DNA from: Rhea pennata
Lineage: Eukaryota > Chordata > Aves > Rheiformes > Rheidae
Direction of reading: 5' to 3'
Assembly (NCBI RefSeq): GCF_028389875.1
Contig: NC_084702.1
Span: forward strand, 40,423,053 to 40,487,052
Length of the DNA: 64,000 nt
A model generated the notes under the pieces. The model was not told the DNA's origin. It worked only from the letters and a program-made list of their open reading frames with translations, and made no database searches. Positions 1 through 11,100 of this stretch are shown piece after piece; the first letter of the stretch is position 1; the number at the start of each line of letters is the position of its first letter. The position numbers were made by a program, and so were the translations under genes.

Positions 1-3000
1 AAGAGTCCCTGTTCTGAGGCATAATTAACTGTACTGTTGCCATTCTAATCCTATTTTCTGTCATTCTAGTATTTGGCAGGTAAGCAACTGACTAAAAAAA
101 AGACTAAATATTGTGTTTGATCACATTTTGAGATGCTTATTAACACCAGCCCTATCTAGTCAAGTATCCATACAGAATTTGCACAGTATCATGGAGGACA
201 ATACATGCAGAATGGGTACTAAGCAAAATTCTCATAGAATTTTGAAATTCTGACATGAACATTGACATACAGCCTGCACTTTACTGTACTCACTGCAGGT
301 ACCCTGGTAACCGCAGGGTTACACGAACTCTTTCACAGCAGCTGAGGGCTCTGCGTGCAGAGCAATGCTAAAGCAAACCTCCCATGCTGCATATATTTAA
401 GCCAGCACTGCTACAAAAGGGCAAGGATGGTTTCCACATCTTTCTACCCTGATCCTGGCATGAACTCTCCCAGCTGTAAGTACAGCATAGATTCCGCATT
501 CAAAAGGGAAGCCCTCCAGATACTTTGTACTGGGCAAGTAGGAATAACCTCCTTTTTGACTTCCTCTGCTGCTATGAGCACTGCAGACAGGGCTGCGTGG
601 TATCCAGACAGGCATCAGGTGTAAGACCTGATCAGGTTTGTAGCACAAATTGTCAAGAGTAAAAATGCACATTATTACCTATGATCAAACAGATCACGAG
701 CAATTTTTGTCTTGGAAATTGAGTAAGGTTTGGTTTTGATTTGTTTGTAAGGTTGGGTTTGATCTGTTTTCTGAAACTAGTAGGGTATTCTCATTACAAA
801 GAAAACTTTCCCACACTACCTTGTCAGTGTGCTTTACCTCTGATTTGGAGAGAACAGGGAAAGGCACTTTGTGTTCATCAGCTAATTTTGACAATCTGCA
901 AAGGGCAACACAGATATCTGACTAAGAAATCTGTAGGTGCCAACGTCAGACCCGATAAACATTTCGGTGGCTTCATTTCTCTTCAGGATCCAGCTATCTC
1001 CTGAAAGCTTGCCATTTGGTGCTTAAACACCCCTGTATTAGAGCTCTCCAGTAGTTTCACAAGCACAAATTATAAAAGCCATTACAATTTCTAGCACATA
1101 CAATAAGTACAAAAATCTGCTTGACCGTAGATAAACAGTACATTGTTACAGCTGGTGGTTTTAAGTTACAGACTTGATTGGTCTTAGAGTGGACTAGAGA
1201 AGTCCGCAGCTCAGAAAGGAATCAGATCCCAAAAGGTCTGCTGGGGCCAAGTGAAAGTCACTTCGAAAGAGCTACAGAACAGTCTGCAGGGGGGCGGCAG
1301 TTTCCTCCCAACATCCTAATCAGCTTCATTTGTACGGACAGCCCCAAGCTGAAAGACTCCTAACGCTCCTAAATAGCTCCTGATCTACTAGATCCTCCAA
1401 CAGAATTCAACTTCTTACATCATTAACAGCCTGTCAGAGCTTACAAAAGATAGACCTCAAAATCATCTCCTCTGAAAAAGGAGGGCAAAACCTCTTCAGT
1501 GTAATTGGATCCCAGCAGACTGCAAAACCACTACGGTGGAATGAGGACTTCATCCTTAGTAAAGGAAAAAAAAAAACAAGATACTGTTGCACGCTCCGGA
1601 TTCAGAGAAAGCATTTTTAAAGTAGAAAGGATATGTAAAATCCATTTAAGAATATCAGGAATGCAAGCAGGAACAAGTAACCAAAACAATGTTATTCTGT
1701 AGTCAGTGGATTTCTTTTGATTTATTCCAGTGTCTGAATACTACCGGCATCTCTTTAACCAGATGGCAATCTCACATTTCATTAGTGCTTCACAAGTTAA
1801 GATTAAAATGGAACAATTGCCATAAATTCTTTAAACACTTCCAAATTGGACTATGCACATTGTTTTAATGATTTTAAAACATTCCTTTGTTTTTCCTACT
1901 ATGTCACAAATTTGCAATAGATCCCTTTTAGATCCTTTGAATTTTACACATTTCTTCGGTAGGATTTGGATGAATTAATATGGTATCAAAAAGTAATTTG
2001 ATGCAGTATTGAATAATTAAATACTTGTTGCATTCTTACATATTTAGAACATTAATTTTTAAATGTAAATTAAACAAAGCATTCTATCTTTTCCTTAAGC
2101 TCAGAAGTTGGATAAATAGTCCTACGAATGACAAAGTAATGGCTAAAGAAAAACTGAGTATACTTTATAAAATAACTTAGGATTATATTGTATTTTTCCT
2201 TAAAAAATTTACCAAGGTTAAATTTTCCAGATGTGGAAGACAACGGTATCAGTGAAGATTTACATACAAGCTGGCAGCTGAAAAGCCTACTCATTATACA
2301 GAGAAAAAAATAATAATAATAATTCAAAAAAAGAAGTCACACAATCCTGTTTCCATAAAAAGAAGTTAACTTTATTTCAGGGTTTCTTATTAGTATTATT
2401 CCTGTAGGGGCAGGTACACGTGGATCTTGAGGGTAACTGAATATTATCTATTGGCTGAGGAACAAGAACTCTTGAATTTTAATTCTAGTGCTTCTTCCAA
2501 CTCACTGTGTGAGTGCTCAGCAATTCATTATATCTTTAATTATTAAAAAGAAAAACTTTAAATAAGCCATTTATCTGCCTCTACTTTAAACTCTATCTTG
2601 AGAGATCCATTTTCAACAAGAACTATTAAAATCATGGTGTTAAGTTTCACTTTTCTTTAGCAAGTTTCACATCCAGAAATTTAGGATGAAATTCACACTG
2701 AGGAGATTCCCAGTTAAAAAAAAAAAAAAAAAAAGTATTTTTTGAGATTAAAAAAAAAGATTGTCAAAGTGATTGACTACTCGATAAAGTCACATTGTGC
2801 TAATACTACTTTCAAAGTTCCAAATAAATAAATCATCAAGAGTAGCACTCATTAAGGAAATCACATTAAACACACACATACCCATTGATGGCATCTGAAC
2901 AACTTCATATGCAAAAAGCACCCGTGAACTCCTGCTCTCCGAAGCTACAACACATCCTGTAACACCATATGGCTGCGATGTATACATTTGGTATGTCTGA

Positions 3001-4197
3001 AGGCATGCCCAAGTACACTACCCAAATCCTGAACTCTAGATTAATTCCTCACAGATGCAGGTAGGCAGATGGACCCCCAGGACGTGCATATAAGTATTGT
3101 CCAGTCCCTCATCGTTAGTAGAGGGTAAAAAAAGAGAGACTGGATGTTGTCTCAGAAACTTTGCTTGGTTGGTTGAGATAGACGTCTTTTACCTTTCCCT
3201 TAAGCCTTTTGTGGTTTGGCAAAAGGAGACACAATTTCACTCCAAAAAAATAACCTGGGGTAAGAGAAGGAAGAGCCCTGATAAGGCGCTGGGGAAAGAG
3301 GTAGGACAGCTGCTTTAAGGGACATTTATCGAAGGGGGGAAGGCAAGAGTGGTGAAGAGAGCTGTTAGAGCCAACTTGGAGACAGGCAACAGAGTAGAAA
3401 AGCAGCCCAGCACAACAGGGAGGCAACAGGGAAAAACAGGAAGGCTCAGCAGCCGTGGGCGGCTCGGTGGACTTGCTTTTGCAGAGTTTGGGGTGAAACC
3501 TAAGCACTTTTATTTCACCTTGAATTTGAGCACAGACCTTCTGCAAGCCACGAGTTAACACAGGCCTGAAACATGAAGCTGGAAAGAACCTCAGGTGTTT
3601 GGTTAGCAGAGCCTGAGGAGCACGCATTGACCGGGAGCCCCCGCACAGCTTCTGCAAACCGCCCCACGCGGCCACGCGAGCTCCCGCCGCGGAGCCGGGG
3701 CCGACTGCTTGGTGCTTACCGGAGAGGAGGACAACCACCGAGCAGCACACACCCATCTTTTGGGAGAGCAACCCAAAAGGGTACGTGTGGGGGAAACAGA
3801 CAGCTGGCACAAACAGCTAACCGCAGCTCCGCGCAGCCCTCGCAGCACGCGGTGGCTCGCGGCTAGCGCCGGCAGGAGCGAACGCCTGCCAAGACGTCAG
3901 GGGACTGGGCCAGCCCCGAGCTGGGCTCTGCAAGGGACCAGCTACGGGGCTGCGGGACCCAGAGCAAACCCACCAGGGGAGGCCGCAGGCAGCCCTGGCC
4001 CCTGCGTGGCACCTGCCACAGGCACCGCAGCCAGCAACACCCGGGCTCCAGGCCGGGAGCCCATGGCACCGGGGGGCAAGATGGCGCCGGGGAGAGCCAA
4101 AATGGCGCCCCGGGCACCCAGTCCTCGCGCCCGCCGCCGGGCGCCGCCGCGGAGGCTGCCTGGCCCCCCGCGCCGCCGGGCGGCCGCCGCTGCCCAC
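1..4197 (-). other. LVRN: LVRN intron 1, 5' part (partial)
   Basis: This stretch lies just downstream, on the minus strand, of the LVRN exon 1 splice donor. I translated both strands looking for the next M1-peptidase exon (the segment leading to the FPCFDEP-like motif) and found none, so intron 1 continues beyond the left edge. The last 600 bases (about 3600-4197) belong to the exon 1 CpG island; the rest is AT-rich. An A19 run lies at 2716-2734. A long open frame on the sense strand (3115-3810) begins at a GTG and resembles no known domain. No other gene is seen here. Confidence 0.75.
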
Positions 4198-4793
4198 CTG
4201 CTACGGCCCCGGTCCGTGTAGCGGATGAGGAAGAGCCCGCTGAGGTTCTCCGCCAGGCTGCCCTGGAAGGCGAGCTGCAGCACGTAGCGCCGCCCGGCGC
4301 GCAGCCGCCCGCGCAGCTCCAGCACCACCTGCTCCTCGGCCTCCTCCTGCCGCAGCGCCGCCACCTCCACGGCGGCGCCGGGCTCGTCGAGCGGCCCGCG
4401 CACGGCGGCGCCGCGGCTCCGCAGCCCGGCGCTGTGCAGCACCACGGCGCCCGTGTCCTGGCGGCAGCGCACCGTGATGTTCACCTGCCCGCTGAAGGCG
4501 AAGGGCGCCGCCTGCCCCGGCCGCACGCGCGGCCACAGCTCCAGCTCGTAGTGCAGCGGCACCAGGTGCGGCGGCAGGCGCCGCTCGGCCGCCGGCGAGC
4601 CGCTGCCTCCGGGCGGCAGCGGCGGCGACGCCCCCGCGGCGGGCGAGCGCCGAGGCGGCGGCGCCTCCTGCCGGCAGCGGCCGTAGAGGGCGGCGAGCGC
4701 CAGCAGCGCGGCCAGCAGCGCCACGAGCAGCGCGGCCAGCAGGGCGGCGGCGCGACGGCCCAGGTAGACGCCGGAGGCGGTGCGGAGCCCCAT
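4198..4793 (-). CDS. LVRN: LVRN (laeverin) coding exon 1, N-terminal part
   Basis: Laeverin is a type II membrane protein of the M1 metallopeptidase (gluzincin) family. This exon encodes 198 residues plus two bases. Residues 1-14 form a short cytoplasmic tail, and 15-38 are an Ala/Leu transmembrane segment ending in LAALYG. Residues 40-72 are a Pro/Ser/Gly-rich stalk. The M1 N-terminal domain then starts with LPPHLVPLHYELELWP (73-88) and continues through GQVNITV to GLFLIRYTDRGR (187-197). N-glycosylation sequons lie at N105 and N183. The donor is CAG|GTGGGC at 4197/4196, leaving phase 2, as expected if the next exon completes the YTD-x-GE-x-R segment. The catalytic HEXXH region is outside the window. 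The tail and membrane segment resemble laeverin rather than other M1 members. The neighbour AP3S1 in the same orientation matches known mammalian gene order. Confidence 0.88.
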
Positions 4794-4930
4794 GGCGACA
4801 GCGGCCGGCCCGGCCCGCGCCGCTACTTAAGGGCCGGCGGCGCGGGGGAGTGAGCGGCGGAGGGCGGGCGCCGGGCGGGCGGCATCGCGGTGCCGCCGGG
4901 GGCGGGCCGCGGGGAGCGGGGGGCCGCCCC

Positions 4931-4960
4931 GGCCCGGCCCGGCCCGGCCCGGCCCGGCCC
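4931..4960. repeat. (GGCCC)6 pentanucleotide repeat upstream of LVRN start
   Basis: Six perfect GGCCC units lie about 140-170 bases upstream of the LVRN ATG, within the promoter or 5' untranslated region. On the LVRN sense strand it reads GGGCC repeated, so four or more GGG runs are separated by two bases. That spacing fits the G-quadruplex consensus. Confidence 0.9.
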
Positions 4961-5100
4961 CTGGGCACCTGCCGGCGCGGTGCCCCGAGCCCTGCGCCGC
5001 GACTCGGCCCCGCGCTCCGCCGCGGCCCTCTTCCTCCCTGGGCGGTTCCGCTCGGCCGCTCTCGCTTTGCGGCCTTAGGACCATCTCCGACAAATTACCC

Positions 5101-8100
5101 GTGTTTCCCCCACCTTTCCCCTTGACCTGCTCACATCTGATCAACAAAACATGCTTCGTTTCCTCTTGCTCGAGGTAGGTAGGTCAAGGGTACTGCTTGT
5201 ACTGCTTTCCTAAACTTACACGCGGCACAGTAGTCATGACTTGCCGTAAGTTTTTTAAGTGGTGTTTAACCACCTCTTCCTCCTGGGTAGTTTATCACGC
5301 TTACCTTTTAAAGCAGCACACAGGTGAAAGCCCTTTTTAACCCACAACTGTGGATTCCCCTCCCGGAAGTAACACACGTGGACGTTCGCTTACTTGAAAT
5401 GGGAAAAAACCCTCTGTATGCAGCACAGAAGACACGAGCGGCTTCCATTACAAATGTTATAATTCACCATCTTCCCGCGTGTATTTACAGAATCATCCCA
5501 TATCTGGTTGGGATGATTCTGCAGGCAAAGTTGCAGGAAGTCGTGGGCTAGGGACAGTCTTTTCCTCAGGCTGTAGCCCAGACCCTGCCCTTGGATGGAA
5601 ACGGGTAGGTCAGCAGGAGCCTTGAGTGCACATCTGAAGGTAGAAATAAATCAGCTGTTACAAAAAAATATTCCTTAGTGCTTTGGACCAACAGTCCTCT
5701 GCTAATCCTCCAGCTATCTTACAGACTACCAAACCCTTCAAGACGAAGTTTGTAAAATTTCTGTTGCATGGACCAGTTGTGAACTTTTGACTGTGGTCTC
5801 ACTGACCCCCACTTGCAACCCACAAATCAATACAATAGTTTGGACTTAAACAGTAAATGGTAGGTAAGAGCAACAATTCTAGGGAAATGCTGGTGGAGAA
5901 GAGATAGCAGTTGGGATAAAACCAAGCCATTTTCTTGGGTACTTCTGCTTATGGAGGACAGTAGAGTAATCCCCAAGCAGTGTGGGTAAAACTAAGTGAT
6001 GAACAATAAAATAGAGCATTACCAAACTGACCGTGTCCAGTGATCAAAGTTGCACCCAGGGCCAGGAAGGCTCCTTTCAGGCAGTTGCAGATGCTCAAAG
6101 ACAGCAGCAAAGCCCCTGGCTCTGTCTCAGGAGTGATGCTGGTGAGAGCTGCAGAACGGTATGGAAAGTAACCAAGAAATAACCACAGCAGACATGAAAA
6201 CCATGACCCAGGATATGAGCAGAAGGAGAAAAGACAGTGGACTGTCCTAGCTGGAATTAAGGAGGCCACAGTTACACCAGTATTTTCTTTGTGTACTTGG
6301 TAATTCTAGCAGCTGGTATCAAAGCTGTTGCAGGCAACCAATAGGACCAATAAAACCAACAGTCTGGCAGCTGAGCAGATGTAGAAAAGAAGTGTATCAT
6401 GTTCTCATCAGTTTGCTTACCATGAAAAACATCACAATGCACTGCTAATTGGAATGAAGTTTTGATTGAGTTTAAAAGGAAAAGGATGAGTGAATGCATG
6501 AATCATGTGCAGCATGCGAAACTTTGTTCCAGATAAAATTATCTTTTTTCTTTCCTTGTGAAGTTTAATATAACTCTAACTGTTACTGGAAGCTGGGCCC
6601 TTGGGTGGCATGCAAGAGTACAGGAAATGGCTCACAAAGCTCACCTCACCCTAGTGCCTGGAGCACTGGAGCCTGGAGCATCAGGCTTGCACTCCGACTA
6701 CTGCAGGGCTGATAGCAGAGGTGTGAGCAGTGACTGTGGTTTCTGGCAATAGCTGTTTTATCCTCATGCAGAAGGTGCCCGTCCACCGGGGTTTCCGGAG
6801 CTGTGAGTGCCGTAGGCAGCGAGGCCCAGCCACTCTGAGTGCAGCTACAGCAATGCTTCATTTTTGTCAGGACTTTCAAAACCGGCCTCCCAGGCGCCTC
6901 CACTTGCTGAGCTTTGGTTGACGTTGGGGAGAAGTTTCAGAGCATATAAACACAGTTCCCTTTTGTGGAAATTAAACCAAAAGATGCAAGCCCGGAGCGC
7001 ACCTACTGTGCTCCAGCCACTGATGGGCGTTCAGCCCAGATGAGAGCTCATCTGCAGTTAACTCCCCCCAAACCCATGTTGTATGAGCACTGGGCTCTCT
7101 GTACCAAATACATTACTCTATAGATCCACTCCTTTTGGAGCCCACTACCTGCCCACCTCAGCTTAGCCTTTCTTGCCCCCCATCCTAGGAAATTGCCTGC
7201 TTTGCCTATGCTGAGAGCTGACTTTAAAACAGCGTTATTATTGCACACCCAGAGCAAGCACCGCTAGCTCTTCTGTGCCTCACCACAGAACGTGGCTGCA
7301 TGTCAATTTGTGATCAAATTGGCCAGAGCGCCGTGTCTCCCTATGGACTGCAGAATGTCCGTTTTCCAGGGCCTCTTTCTGGCAGAACATTGTTGGAAAC
7401 ATCGTAATGCTCTATAAATGGAATAAAACAGGTCTCCAGTTTAACCTGTTAGTACCTTCTTGCAGCGCTGTGAGTGTTTAGCATTGTGGTCTTGGTACCT
7501 CCTGTAGGAACGCTTTCCCGCTGAAGTCCTCTGTGCTCTCTTGCTGGATTTGATCTCTCGAACCCCTAGAGAACTTTCAAGCAAGGCCCTCTGATTCATT
7601 CGGCTATAAAAAGAGGAGAATTCCTGCTGAAACCGGTGTGATTGGTTGGCCAGTAGTTTAAATACTTTTTTGCCAAGTATTTGTGCTTGGTGCCACATGG
7701 CAAAGGAAACTGCTATTGTATGTGACAGAAGTCATAGAAGCATTTTGAAATACAGGAATTCTAAAATATGAATCATAAAATCTTTGCATGGATAGACCAG
7801 GAAGGTGGGGGTAGCTACCAAGTGCTGCATTACGGATTATTTTCATATAGGGAATGTGACAAGAGATGAGGATATAGAAATGGGCTATTCTTATTCACAA
7901 TAGATTAGGAATAAAGTGCCCCCCTAAAAATAATGTGTATAAAACAATGGTGTTACTGAAGATGACTAATACATCCTGCCTTTGGGGTTTCCCAGAAAAG
8001 ACCAAAATAGAATAAGGATAAGCCTCTGAACAGCTCCTTCTATTAGTCAAAAATCACCTCTATGCATTTGTCTGTATTTTAAAACCGATAGTTTTGAAAA

Positions 8101-11100
8101 GTCAGAGCTCCTTGCAAGACTAATGCTACTGTAGACCGCTCTGAGGAAGACAGCCTCTGGGGAAGGTAAGGAGATAGCTCAGTGACAAAGGCAGTGTCGG
8201 AAAAGTATTTCTGATCTTTCTTCTTTAGAACTGGGACTGCAGGCTCATCCATGCCACTGACTCCTACGTGTGCTGTACTGGAAAGGAGTTAGGAGACTAC
8301 AGCCAGGATGTGCCTCTAGGGAAGAGAAAGGTAAATTGGAGATCAATGAGAAGACAACCCAGCAAGTGCCAGAGGTGAGGAGAAATGATAAGAAGCCCCT
8401 GGGCTTATGTATTAGAACGCAGCAGACTGTATCATTATTTTATTGAAACTAAACATTTTCACGTGAAAGTTTCTGACTGATTGGAGTCCAGCTGCAGGAA
8501 TGCTAGTTTTAATGGAGAAAGTCAAGATGCAGGACTTGTGCATTTTACAGTCTATAGCATCAAATTATCAAATCTCTATGATGGAGAAAGAGACACATCA
8601 GAAAAAGTAGGATCCCAAATTCTTCATATCTGCTGCAGGAGTGACAGAGCAGAGCTCACCCCAGCTCACCAAGAAGAGTCTGGAGACTGCAACAGGTTAA
8701 CGAAAGAATTAAGCCAAGTTCAACCTGAGAAAAATGGGCACATGCCACGTGTTTTAGTTAATTCTGCAAACAGAAAGAATGGTGTCAGTAGAGCACAGCA
8801 ATGGGCTCCTAGCCACACTCTTTGCTCTGAAGTTAGCAAATCTAGCAGCAAGAGATGGCAGGCTAACTGGCAGAGAAACCACAAGTAAGCACTGACAACA
8901 GAATTAGATTATGGGAAAGAGTTCAAAGCTTGAAGCTTTGGGGAGCTTGATAATAACATGGAGGAAGAGCACTGTTTTAGTGTGCTTGCCACTCCAAAGA
9001 AGAGGGGCAGTTTGATTCCTTCCATCTCACTGCTTGTGACAACAGCAGTGACCCGACTCCGTGAGCTAGTTAGACAGGCTTTGAAAAATCGCATCTTTGG
9101 ACTCAGTCTGGAGGAAGAGAAGCTGTTCAGTGAACAAAATGGATAAATCTCCTGTCCTCTCTTACGGCTTGTCTACCACATACTATCATTACATCCTAAA
9201 TTCTGTCGTCACTTTAGTGACTTTTGGGAAATCCACTCAGTTACTTGGAGAAGAGAGGTTTGGTGTATTTTCTGATGAATTTTACTTCCTAAAGCAGTCT
9301 TCCCACTGCTGTCTCAAGTTGGTCTGCTTGGTACCTTGATGGACGTCTTTGGTTCACTATACTTTCCCTACTACTCTGGTATCATACTGACTCAGTGTCA
9401 CATCCAGCTTTAAGTACCAGCATGCAGCCCCATCTTCTTCTTTGTAAGGATTTATTGCTAGCATCACACACACTTCCCTGGCATTACACCACTCACATCT
9501 GGTTCTGGATGGGCACATGCAGAGATCAAGGATTTCCTTACAGTTTAGGGAAAGGATGGGATGTCACCCTTTCTTGACAGCATCACTGGAGAGCCCAAAT
9601 CTATGGAAGTACAAGGCAAAATGAAGAAAATTGGTGGCGGCTGTTACAGAGGAGGGTATGGTGCTGTGACACGAGAAGGGGCTCTTACATGAGAATAATA
9701 ATGGACAGCAATCAGACACGTGCTCACATTTTCAGTCTCTGCCCTAGCATTATGAATGGGTCTTATTTTCTTCCCTGAGGAATCATTCCTGACAGGAGTG
9801 AGGTAGTCTTAAGACCACAACTGCAATTTTGACCAGAACTTTAACCCCGGGTCCCACAAGATCCATCTCCTACAGCCTGAGCCTGACCTCAAGGGAGGGA
9901 TAATCCTCAAACCCCAAGCAGATGTCCAGCTTAACAGTACCAGGATTATCATGAACTTGCTTACACAAACAAATTTTAAAATAACTTTTGTTCTGGGGGC
10001 CTCTTGAGAAGCTATTGGCTGCTTTTCAAACAAGTTCAGCTTTTATTACCAACCCCATACCCATTTTCTGGAGGCTCCAAAAGACATCCAGGATGAGCAG
10101 TGGATGTTTGCAGCATTTCCTTTTCTGAAATATCAAATCCTCCTGGTTTTGATTTCCCTTTTCAAGCACCCCCTCAATCCTACCTACTCATCCTCTTTAA
10201 TATCCCCCCAGTCCTTTGTTGCATGACTTGTTCCCTTGCCATGTGCTCAAAATACGGTCTGTGCCAGTAAAATGTGAACTCGGACACGTTTATTTTTGTA
10301 GTATAACAAAGTGTTCCCTTTCAGATGGCTACTGCTCCATAATCCTTTGCTTCAGCTGATAGCACCTCGGAGGTTATAAACAGATACTTCACCACAAAGG
10401 CATTTTCATTGGAGTGGGCGATCCACAAAGATGAATTTCAGCATAAAGAGTAGATGGCTTCACATCTGAACAACATCTTGAGTTTATAGCTACCTTAATC
10501 CTTGATGGGGTGTTCTTCCACAAAACAAGACATTCCAAAACGCAGAGACATGATTGAGACTGGAGGTTACCTTTCAATCTGACTCAAAAATCACTGTCAC
10601 AGAAGCCTATTTTGGAGGGCGCTTTCTGTTGGTCTGCATATATAATAAAGGGAAACTATAGCAACGTGGAATGATTTTGGCATGAATGGTGAAACACAAG
10701 AAAATAATTCTAGCTGTGATAAAAAATGGCACTATTGTTCGGGGCTGGCCTTCTAGAGCAGCAAATTTTAGGAGACCATTGTAATGAATACATTGCTCCT
10801 ATCTGGATGGTATTCTCATCACTTTGTCTGCAATGTGATAAAACCCGAGATGACATCTTTCAGAGTAAACGCAACCCACAACACGTGGATTTTCTTATTC
10901 AAAAGGCGGCATTTTAGGGTGTCCTTATGGACACCAAACTCCACACAAGTTTTATGTATAAAAGTGTATCTAACAGACATTCCCCCCCAGTGTTATGTAG
11001 GCAAGGTCTGAGACATTTCACCTACATCCAGTACCTAATTCCACATAATAGATTAAATGAAGAGGATTACTTTCTCTTCTCATGCTCATTTTCACATACA

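Larger units (their letters stand above)
3600..5100. promoter_or_regulatory. LVRN: CpG island spanning LVRN promoter and exon 1
   Basis: This is a continuous GC- and CpG-rich block in an AT-rich neighbourhood, covering the LVRN upstream region, exon 1 and the first few hundred bases of intron 1. The LVRN start codon sits inside it with a favourable context (GTCGCCATGG on the minus strand). No convincing TATA box was found at a usable distance, so a TATA-less CpG-island promoter is likely. Two YY1-like motifs (AAGATGGCGCC at 4078-4088, AAAATGGCGCC at 4099-4109) lie just inside intron 1. A (GGCCC)6 repeat lies upstream of the start codon. Boundaries were judged by eye. Confidence 0.75.

Noticed and set aside
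1-4197. Search for LVRN exon 2 on the minus strand
   Set aside because: No segment resembling the M1-peptidase continuation after YTDRGR was found; it must lie beyond the left edge.
3942-4968. Overlapping open frames in the LVRN CpG island (plus strand and other minus frames)
   Set aside because: They are shadows of LVRN exon 1; repetitive Arg/Ala/Pro/Gly composition without domains.
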